Origin: Thinopyrum elongatum
Taxonomy: Eukaryota; Streptophyta; Magnoliopsida; Poales; Poaceae
Assembly (NCBI GenBank): GCA_011799875.1
Contig: CM022303.1
Location: forward strand, 550,825,368-550,889,367
Reading direction: 5' to 3'
DNA: 64,000 nt
In this document: piece after piece, positions 56,215-64,000 of the stretch
Numbering within the stretch: position 1 is the first letter of the stretch
Layout: each line of letters starts with the position of its first letter
Position numbers and translations under genes: made by a program
The notes under the pieces: model-generated
The model's database searches: none
Told to the model about the DNA's origin: nothing
What the model saw: the letters and a program-made list of their open reading frames with translations, nothing else

Positions 56215-57488
56215 TGAAAGGACATCCGCCCCTAATGAGGGTTTTGGTCTTAATGGTAATAGTGAGTAGACGACTAACTATGTTCGAGTATGCTTTTAGT
56301 ATATACATCATTTGAAATGGAACATAAAGTTGGTCGGCGACCCCCTAAGCTAAAAGGATAAAAGAAGACGGCACGTCAATTTTCTACCGATGATTTCTCA
56401 TTTTTGAGTCATAGGTAAGTCATACTATTAAGAGGGGATACGCCATGGATCGTGTGTGGAATCAATGAAAATGATAAGCCAAAAATACCACCCACATTCC
56501 ATGAGAAAAGAGCCCCTGTTTCACTTGCTATTTGACTCTAGGACAAGTTGGAATATTTGTCTAATATCTGGCTAACAAAAGCGTCTGTGAAGTCAGATAA
56601 TTGCTGGACATTGATAATATAATCTGACTAATTGGACTATCTGACTAATATCTGGCCATTATCTGACTTTATGACAGTAGCTTCTCTAAAGTCAAATAAT
56701 CATTAGATTTTGTCCAGATATTCGACTTTGCCCATATGCACATATCGGGCAGAAAACTAGGAGACATATAAATAGCCCCTTCTTCCCCACGGGGAAGGGA
56801 ACGGCTCCATTACTTTGTTCTCCTTTGATTCAAAGCTTCAATCTTTGATTCCTCCCCTCTAGCCAATCAATCCACACCATATTTTAGAGACAAGGAGGAA
56901 CACCTGATCTACCAATTCATCCAAGAAAAGCTCGAGTTCGTTAATTCCCTACGAAATCCTAGCAAGTCTTGTTACTCTAGGATTTGTGGGGAACCCTAGA
57001 CGGTTGTTGTCACCCGGGAGCTTCCAAGTCGTGTCGTTGTGCCCCGGGCTCGTGTGTGAGGGTTTGGAGCTCGCCCCAAGAGTTGCCCCTAGTGGAAGGG
57101 AACCAAATCATTCGTTGCTTGTGGTTCTTGGAGAAGAAGGTGAGACATTCGTTGTCGTGGGAGCATTGGTTGTTCCCCCCTCTCCAACGAAGAATAGCAG
57201 ACCCCCAAGTGTGTGAACTTCAGATTACATCATCGTCTTCACCGCCTTCGGTTGTCTCTTTACCCTAACTTTATTTGTTGTCTCTACTTGCTTGTGTGTT
57301 GCCATTGTGTAGCTTACTAGCTTGGTTGTAACACATCATATAGGGTTGTATCACCTGGTTGCATTTCTAAAGAACTTATATTTCCGCACTTCACTCTGAA
57401 ATCAGCTAAGAAAAGAATTTAAATTTCGTAGCCGACTATTCACCCCCCTCCTCCTCTAGGTGCCATTATCGGTATCTTTGATCCTTCA
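56215..57488 (+). repeat. 3' LTR of element B
   Basis: Starts TGAAAGGACATCCGCC right after the polypurine tract and ends TTTGATCCTTCA. It carries a TATA-like CATATAAATAGCCCC at about 56765. 57489 onward is element C integrase sequence. The 5' LTR was lost. Confidence 0.75.
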
Positions 57489-59237
57489 CTCAGCGTCCTT
57501 TCGACCTTCTTCAATCTAATGTATGTGGTCCAACTCCCTTTGCCTCGAAAGGAGGACATCGCTACATTATATTTTATTTCAGCACACCTGGATATATTTT
57601 ATTTCTTCTTGTAGTGAGGTCCTATATGTGTGTGTGTGTGTTGCTGCCATGGTTTACACTAGTTATCTACGTCTATTCATTTGTTCCGTGCTGACTCTGC
57701 TGGAGAGTATGTCTCCAAAATGTTGTGTGGAGTCTTTGCTGATTAGGTACCCTTGCTTAGTTCTTTTGTCCTGGTGCTCATGCTCGGAATGGTATGGCTG
57801 ATTATAAGCATTGTTACCTTCTTGAGACAGCTCGTGTGTTCATGATCATTGCATCTCTTCCGCCTCACTTTTGGGCTAAGGTTGTCTCCACTTGCACATA
57901 TCCCAGCAACATTCGGCCATCCTATGCTCTACAGGGTGGCATTCCTTCGAGTGTCTTTTCAATCGTTTTCCTGATTATTCAGTGCTTTGTTTGTTTGATT
58001 ATGTTTCCTATGTTCTTCTTGTACATTGTGAACGCACCAAACTAACATGTTAATCTGTCGTGTGTCTTCTTAAGATACAATGGTGAGCATAAGGGCTATC
58101 CTTGTTGGGATTCTATTGGTCGTCGGATGTGTATTTCTTAGGATGTGACTTTTGATGAGCCTGGTCCCTTCTACCCGCGTCCATCTTCCTCTACCTTTTC
58201 AATGAAGGATCTATCTTTCCTCTCTTTTCCCGACACACCTTATCACTCTTGTTGAGCCCTTGTCAACCCATCCCACTACTGCTGCTTCTCAAACTGTTGC
58301 AGATCTGACGCCGCCATCTCCTATGGCTTCCTCACCTCGCTTATAACGGGGTACAACACCTTCATCCCCGGTGGCTTCCTCGTCTCCATCACCTGGGTCT
58401 TTCCCGGTGAGTCCTCCTCGTATTCTTACCTCTTTTCCTCACTATTATACACGGTGTCCGCGTGTTGTGGAGGTACTACTGATGAGCCATCTACTCATGT
58501 TTCATCTTCCACGACCCAGCATACTTATGGCTTGCGACATCGCCCGCTTTCAACGATTAACCACTCTGTTTTTTAGAGTTGGCGTTGTTGTTCTTGAGCC
58601 GACTTGTTATTGTGATGTTGTTGTTCATCCCAAATAGGGGATTGCGATAGCGTCTATTGAGCGCACCAGCACGTGGGATCTTGTTTCTCTTCCTCCCCGT
58701 GTTAGTCTTATCACTTGTAAGTGGGTCTACAAGGTTAAGACTCGCTCTGATGGTTCTCTTGAGCGCTACAAAGCTCATCTTGTGGCTCATGAATTTCAGC
58801 AAGAGCATGGTCGTGATTACGATGAGACTTTCGCTCATGTGCCCCATATGACCATTGTTCACACACTTCTTGTTGTGGCCTCTGTTTCGCCATTGGTCTG
58901 TATCTTAGCTTGAAGTTAAGAATGCCTTTCTTAATGGTGAATTGCCCGAGGAGGTTTACATACGGCCACCACCTGGGTATTCTGTTCCTGAAGGCATGGT
59001 CTATCGTCTTCGTTGCTCTCTCGTGCCTGGTTTGAGCGGTTCGCCTCTGTGGTAACGGTCACTGATTTTGTGGCTGGTGCTCATGATCCTACATTGTTTG
59101 TGCACCTTTCTCCTCTTGGTTGGACTCCTCTTCTTCTATAAGTTGATGACATGATTGTCACTAGGATGACACTGAGCAAATTGCCTTTGTCAAGGTGTCT
59201 TAGAGAAGTAGTTTCTTATGTCTAATCTTGGCCCTCT

Positions 59238-60274
59238 TGATGTGGCCACTAGAGCATCTTTGGCCACGACGCGGACTCGAGAACGACTCAATGACAAAGT
59301 GTTGCCCATGCAGAAGAAGAAAGATGGAAAAGGAATTCTCAGGGTTGCTTCATACACTAAATCTGCTAATATAGATTTTGATCATGAAGTTCATGTCAAA
59401 CTAGTAGTGTCAGAAGAGGTGAAACCTAATTTCCATTCTCCATGTGAGCAGATTATGATAGGATACATACAAATTTGCGTTGGCGTGATTGCATCCTACC
59501 TTATGTCACGTTAGTATACTAGTACTAGTTTAACTAGTGTTTATTTCTATTGCTTGTCACGTAGTCAAATCGAGTACTACTAGTTGAGTTTTGGATCTAG
59601 TGGTCAAGGTTGCCAGATATTTAATTAGTTAAGGATCCTCTTAGCTGGCGAACGTTCGCTTGGAGTGATGGCATTTACGAACGTTTTCGATGGCAAGTTT
59701 AGTGGTATAGGTTGAAAGTTTCTTCATAGAAGGGGTATTTTTCTTCTAAAACTGCCACCGTTTGATCTCTCAAAGCAACTAAAACTATCAGGAAATAGCG
59801 TCCTCTTGCCATCTCCCTCCCAGCTGACGTTCGCCAGATAACATTTTCGTTAGTTGAAGTGTTGATTAGTTTGAATAGAAGAGATAGAGTCCATATCAGT
59901 TATTGGCTAGCTTGAGCCTGGTTTGGTCAGATTTTGTGTCGCCTATAAAAGGGGCTGGCTACAGCCAATGTACGGGAAATCAATTTTTAGAGAGTTGAAT
60001 AAAATACTGAGAAAACGCCTTCAGTCGGGAGGCACCAAAGATGAATTCTTCCGATCCTTGAAAAGAGGAATTGTTACTGCTGCATCCGTGATGGGTTAGT
60101 TCTCAATGCAAGTCTCCTCCTCCGACTTCTTGTCTCTAATAAGATCTGAAGGTTTCTTCTTCCTAATTATCTTACAACCATCACTACTACCGTTTGTGGT
60201 TCTTCATCAAGTACCGTGAAAGATCAGGTCGTCAACTCGCGCAATTTAGGGTCTCACTATTTTGTGCCTTATCA
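59238..60274 (+). mobile_element. Solo LTR, 1,037 bp, inserted in element C reverse transcriptase
   Basis: Begins TGATGTGGCC and ends GTGCCTTATCA, with a perfect CCTCT duplication at 59233-59237 and 60275-60279. The interrupted RT frame rejoins at this point. A TATA-like CTATAAAAGGGGC lies at about 59943. A short open frame at its start (59218-59514) has no domain. Confidence 0.75.
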
Positions 60275-60515
60275 CCTCTTCGCTACTTTCTTGGGATTGA
60301 GGTTTCTTTTAGCTCCGATGGCTTCTTTATTTCCCATGAGAAGTAGATCTAAGATCTTTTTGCTCGTGCTATTGATGAGCACATTCTTGAGACTCCCATG
60401 GATCCCTTGTCTGATCCGCTGTGTTATCATCATCTTGTTGGGAGCCTTGTCTATCTAGCCTTCACTCGTCCAGATATCTCGTATCTTCATATTTTGAGTC
60501 AACTTGTTTATACTC

Positions 60516-61291
60516 GGCTGGTTGGGGATGGAGGGGCGAGGCTTTGGATCAGGGGAATCCCTTGGCTGGCTGCAGCCGCCATGATGCCGGCAGCGCCCCG
60601 GGCGTCGTTCCCCTTCCTGTAGGCGGCATTGAGATCCTGCCCTGCCCTCCACCTCTGAATCCCGGGTGAAAACCCAAAATCTCCGGAATGGGTGGCGACG
60701 GTGCTCCGACGTCGTTTTACTTCCTAAAGGCGCCACCTTGGGACTATGGAGTGTTGGTCGGGGCTTCGAAGTTGGTGTGTGACTGCAGGAATCTACAGAG
60801 ATGGTCCCGCTCGGTTGCCTGTGGTCGACGTTGGTCCTTGCTGGAGGCATGGCAATGTACAAGGTGATGCTTTGCAAGGTGAGGTTGTCGTGCTTGACCT
60901 CTCCTCGGCAACCTGTTGGTCTAGGTCATACGAGCTCGGGGGTGAGCGGCTCTGCCTGCCGACGATGCGGCGTCCTCCGATCCAGGACGAGAGGGTAGTG
61001 GGCCTTCTTCGAAGGTAGACACGGATGACGGAACTTCTTGGGTGGCCTCATGGGAGTCGATGGAGCGTGGTTTTCCTCCGATGGTGGGCTGCTACCTTGT
61101 CTTGGTCTTGTCGATTGCAGGATCTTAGTTCGCCGAGGGCCTTGATGTACAAGCTTGTTCTTGGTGCATCCGGACCTTGTTAGTGGCTCCTTCGGTATCA
61201 TGTATCTTTGCCGTTTTCTTTTCCTGTTGTAATGATCGCTGTATGTTGGGTTGTGGCTTTGTTTATAAAACGGGGCGAATGCCTTTTTCGG
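60516..61291 (+). mobile_element. LINE-like insert, 776 bp, in element C
   Basis: Flanked by TATACTC at 60509-60515 and 61292-61298. Removing it rejoins the RNase H-proximal frame (QLVYT/PTTIHYGHLL). The 3' end TTTATAAAACGGGGCGAA...CTTTTTCGG resembles the fragment at 10019-10222 and lacks a poly(A). There is no reverse transcriptase domain, so it is 5' truncated or a non-autonomous retroposon. An alternative is another short retroposon type. Confidence 0.55.
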
Positions 61292-61814
61292 TATACTCCT
61301 ACTACGATTCACTATGGTCACCTTCTTCGTTTTTTAACGATATCTTCGTGGCATGATCTCTCCCCATCGTTTCTTTCTCCTCTTCAGTTCATTGCAGCTT
61401 CAAGCCTACTCAGACGTTACGTGGGCTAGTGATCTCTCGGATCGTCATACTTTCTGCTTATTATGTTTTCCTTGGTGGTTCGCTGATTGTCTGAAAGATG
61501 AAGAAACAAACTGCAGTTGCGAGCTATAGCTCTTTTGAAGGTAGAGGTGACTTGGTTACAGTGATTACTTCAGGAGATTGGTGAGTCTATTACTACACCT
61601 ACTACACTCTTGTCTGACAGTAGATATGCTATTAATATTGTGTGCAACCCTGTGAAGCATGAGCTCACTAAGCATATTGATATTAATGCTTCTTTTGTAC
61701 GAGCACCTGTGCAAGACAAGGTTATTGCTTTTCAGTGTGTGCTTTCCGAGTTACACTTGATTGAGTTCTTTACGAAAGGCCAGACTAGAGCGCGACATGA
61801 TTTTCTCACCAAAC

Positions 61815-61889
61815 TCAGTATTGTACATATACATGTGTATATATGCTGACCCTTGTCTTCCGAAAATACAAGTTGTATATTCCCTAACA
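61815..61889 (+). repeat. 3' LTR remnant of element C
   Basis: TGTACATATACATGTGTATA...CTGACCCTTG...CCCTAACA corresponds to the last part of the 5' LTR (TATATACTGACCCTTGG...). The start of this LTR seems deleted. Confidence 0.5.
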
Positions 61890-62546
61890 GTTGTCATATT
61901 TCACTAAGTTGGAGAAATATCCTGCTCCTAATAAAGGAAAAACGAGGGGGGAAAGAGCTCCTAGCAAAAAATGAAAAGAAAAAAACTACCATGAACAGGG
62001 GAACCAAGATGTTCTTGAATGTTTCAGCTACAAGAGTACCAGAGAGCAAACCAAGAAAGGAAGAAGGCCAAAACTACAAGGTATCAGGCCCAACCATTTT
62101 AGATGCAGGAAGAATTTCAAAGAGGGATTCACCATGATTATCCATCATGTGAAGAGGAAGGCTTATGTAAACATCCGTTGCTAGGCTTTAGTTAGTTTTT
62201 CCCTCTTCTTGTACATACAGAATTTTGTAAATTATTTAAAGCATATACAAATACAGTAGAGATACTGTTCTTTCAAAGACCAGAGAGCAAACCACAAGCC
62301 CAACGAGCTCCTTAAATTTCTAAACGAACAGAGACTCCATCTCCACGACTGCAAGACTCCGGCAGGAGGGATCAGAGATCTGAGCAAGGGGTTTCTTGAA
62401 AAAAAAAATCCGATCAAACACGAAGCTGTGTGGCGGACAAGATGACGACTAGGAGGAGGGCGAGCAAGGCAATTGGGGCAAAGTTTGGTGGAAGGTGAGG
62501 AGGGGGAGGAGGAGGAGGCCTCACCAATCGAGCTTTATACGCATTA
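61890..62546. other. Flanking DNA, possible distal 5' exon of the NLR gene
   Basis: Non-repetitive by eye. Read on the minus strand, about 62450-62290 resembles a 5' leader (CTTGCTCAGATCTCTGATCC, then CGGAGTCTTGCAGTCGTGGA). It sits where an NLR first exon would be if the transposon stack lies in a 5' UTR intron. No strong splice donor was found, so this is speculative. Short plus-strand frames near 61950-62140 have no domain. Confidence 0.25.
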
Positions 62547-63686
62547 GAGCATCTCTAGCAGACCCCGCAAATCTCGCAAACCCGCATAAGTCCGGCGAGT
62601 ATACGGGCTCGGCCCAATTTTCTGGCCAGAACAGAGCCCGTATACTCGTCTGGCCCGTAAAAAAATTTACCGCGGCCCGCAAACCGCCCAGCAGAAGCGG
62701 TATATCTACGGGTTTGCGGGGGGGATACGGGTCGAAACCCTATCCCTCCGCCGCCGTGTTCCACCGCGATTCCCCACTGCCCCCTCGCATTTCTCGCCGC
62801 CGGCGAGCCCGCATCCGCCTCGAAACGCCATGTGGAGCTTCGGCCGCGGCTCCGGCGGTCGCCGCGACCCCGAGCGCGAGCGTCGTGTCCGCTCGGACGG
62901 CGCGAGGAAGCGCGGGGCCAAGAAGTGGACCAACCGGGGCCTCTCGCCGCCGTCGAGGTTCCTCCGTCGCGAGACGAAGGAGTACGACCGTCAGCAGGCC
63001 GCGGGCTCCTCCGCCGCGGGCTCGAGATTTGCCGCGTGGCTCACCCACGCGGCGAGCTCTTCCTCTTCCGGCGCGAGGCTTCTCCCCGTGAAGAGGGAGT
63101 GGTCGGAGGAGCCGCAGGAGCCCGAGGAGATCGTGCGCCGCGGCGTCGTCGGGCCCGAGGACTTCATCGCCGATGTCGACGCGGTCGCGGCCGCCATTGC
63201 CGAACGCAGCTTGCGCGAGGAGGCGGAGCGCCGGCGCCACGACGAGGAGCTCGAAGACCACGTGTTCCAGCAGGCGGTCGCGGCGAACCTTGCCGCCAAG
63301 GAGTAGGACGACGAGTGGCGGCGCATCCGCGAGGAGCAGAAGGAGAAGTACATCGACCTCGGCAGCTCCGACGAGGAGGATTGAGCTCCTCCACCACGTC
63401 GTCCATGGCCGCGAGCTCGCCGCCGTGAGATCCCCTCCCCCCTTCCTACTACTAGTAGTGAATGTAGTATGTAATATGAACTAGTGTTTGTAATGAATTA
63501 GTGTATGATCATATAGTATGTGATGAACTACTATTGCAATTTGTCCCGCGAAACTTTTTTTCAAATTATGCAGTTTCATATACGGTTTATGTTCTGCCGC
63601 GCATGTTTTCGATCCGCAAACGAGATCTTCATCGACCTGTAAACGGCTTATGCGGGTCGGGATTTTGCGGGGTGCTAGAGATGCTC
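62547..63686 (+). mobile_element. PIF/Harbinger-type element, 1,140 bp, with cargo ORF
   Basis: TIRs of about 45 bp start GAGCATCTCTAGCA on both sides and include CCCGCATAAG. The duplication TTA is perfect at 62544-62546 and 63687-63689, as in PIF/Harbinger elements. There is no transposase; instead a GC-rich cargo ORF (62830-63384) fills the centre. Confidence 0.8.
62830..63384 (+). pseudogene. Cargo ORF of Harbinger-type element, one in-frame stop
   Basis: MWSFGRGSGGRRDPERERR start; Arg/Ser-rich N-terminus; LLPVKREWSEEPQEPEEIV in the middle; then an Ala/Glu/Arg-rich helical part (VDAVAAAIAERSLREEAERR, FQQAVAANLAAKE). TAG at 63304-63306 interrupts. The frame then continues DDEWRRIREEQKEKYIDLGS and ends SDEED at TGA 63382-63384. 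The stop fits CAG to TAG. Proteins of this make-up (VKRE, long acidic helices, YIDLGSSDEED-like tail) seem recurrent in grass TIR elements, but I know of no function. It is probably a domesticated or captured host-gene piece. Confidence 0.6.
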
Positions 63687-63764
63687 TTAATGGCTCGAGA
63701 CTGACCACACGGAAACGAGACGACGGAGCATTCAAAGCAGAGGAAAAATCAGCGCCCAGCGGGC

Positions 63765-63965
63765 CACCACCCGAGAAAATCTGACGCGGGCGCCGTGAAG
63801 CCACACGATTCGGCGGTGCGCCATGGCGGCTTGGTGGAGCGCGGCGCGGCACCACGCGCACATCGAAGCGGCGCGACAATCGAGAAAAATCTGACGCGGT
63901 TGCCGTCTAGCCATACGCGGGCGCCTTGGTGGATCGCGGCGAGCGCCACCCGCACGGCGACGCGG
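63765..63965. repeat. Imperfect GC-rich duplication at window end
   Basis: GAGAAAATCTGACGCGGGCGCCGT (63773 on) and GAGAAAAATCTGACGCGGTTGCCGT (63880 on) start two similar blocks of about 80 bp, both continuing to CTTGGTGGAGCGCGGCG or CTTGGTGGATCGCGGCG. The sequence continues past the window. Confidence 0.6.
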
Positions 63966-64000
63966 CGTGCCAAGCGAGCACGGCGACCGGGAATGCCTGC

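Larger units (their letters stand above)
22819..57488 (+). mobile_element. SIRE/Maximus-like Copia element B, 5' truncated
   Basis: Starts abruptly at about 22819 in the integrase-RT linker and ends with a complete 3' LTR (56215-57488). Its pol frame is interrupted at 23479 by element A and rejoins after 50594. Its 3' untranslated region is interrupted by a hAT element (51986-55367). The long region between pol and LTR with GCCAAAGGGGGAGAAG-type motifs is typical of the SIRE/Maximus clade. The outer flank at 57489 is mid-integrase sequence of element C, so B had inserted into C. Confidence 0.8.
57489..61860 (+). pseudogene. Element C Copia polyprotein remnant (integrase to RNase H)
   Basis: Pieces in order: integrase core and C-terminal part (ETARVFMIIASLPPHFWAKVVS, about 57824), RT N-terminal part (RVSLITCKWVYKVKTRSDGS, about 58695-58760; HEFQQEHGRDYDETF), RT active site region VDDMIVT with a stop in place of the Tyr (about 59138), FLMSDLGPL broken at 59237 by a solo LTR and resuming at 60275 (RYFLGIEVSF-like), HLVGSLVYLAFTRPDISY, a second break by a LINE-like insert at 60515, and RNase H (SRYAINIVCNPVKHELTKHI, 61610 on). 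Many stops and frameshifts. Confidence 0.8.
19164..61889 (+). mobile_element. Copia element C, outermost host of the nested stack
   Basis: The 5' LTR (19164-19364) and the 3' LTR end (about 61815-61889) share the segment around CTGACCCTTG...TCCC/TTCC...AAGTTG(C/T)ATATT. After the 5' LTR comes a primer-binding site TGGTATTAGAACC (19365-19377) and a short gag-leader-like segment to 19534. Integrase to RNase H remains lie at 57489-61889. Everything between is younger insertions plus a deletion. The target duplication is unclear (CTTGC left, GTTGT right), so the outer limits are approximate. Confidence 0.6.

Noticed and set aside
62495..63428. Two 198-codon plus-strand frames and a 173-codon minus-strand frame
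   Set aside because: Overlap the Harbinger cargo ORF in other phases; GC-rich DNA opens all frames. The phase at 62830 was kept for its VKRE and acidic-tail text and its continuation past one stop.

Overview
The window is nuclear DNA of a Triticeae grass (wheat, Aegilops or barley type). The evidence is an Angela/BARE/WIS-type Copia element with long LTRs, a Stowaway hairpin, CACTA elements with GGCGCACC/GGTGCGCC subterminal repeats, SIRE/Maximus-like Copia LTRs, and a plant CC-NB-LRR gene. All names come from reading the sequence and remembered family traits; no database search was run.

Layout. 1-10018 is most of a CACTA transposon on the minus strand: a tnpD-type transposase broken by one frameshift (9051-5537), then a decayed second ORF (2823-1) that runs off the window. 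10019-14932 is gene-flanking DNA holding a LINE-like 3' end, two related Harbinger-type MITEs, an AP2/ERF pseudogene split by a Mutator-type MITE, a minimal poly(T) retroposon and a 163-bp solo LTR. 14933-18687 (minus) is the only host gene well supported here, a CC-NB-LRR resistance-type gene with a single frameshift in its LRR region.

19164-61889 is one large stack of nested transposons beginning about 480 bp upstream of the resistance-gene ATG. Reconstructed order: Copia element C (outermost, plus; 5' LTR 19164-19364, pol remains 57489-61889) received Copia D (minus, 19535-22818) and SIRE-type Copia B (plus, 22819-57488). A deletion then joined D to B at about 22818/22819. B was entered by non-autonomous Copia A (23480-50594) and by a hAT transposon (51986-55367). 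A's gag was entered by a 17.3-kb CACTA-type element (25429-42750). A 663-bp tandem array inside that was entered by Angela (30791-39355). C also holds a 1,037-bp solo LTR (59238-60274) and a LINE-like insert (60516-61291). Most steps are fixed by target-site duplications and by reading frames that rejoin when the insert is removed.

61890-62546 is short flanking DNA that might hold the displaced first exon of the resistance gene. 62547-63686 is a PIF/Harbinger-type element (TSD TTA, ~45-bp TIRs) carrying an acidic cargo ORF. The end of the window has a GC-rich imperfect duplication.

Functionally, the transposon proteins look inactive: several in-frame stops fit C-to-T decay, and there are also frameshifts. 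I found no tRNA, rRNA, CRISPR or organellar genes. The best leads are the extra ORF of element A, which occupies the env position and appears to have its own spliced leader; the Harbinger cargo gene; the 663-bp array; the palindrome clusters in the second CACTA; and the resistance gene with transposons at its 5' side.
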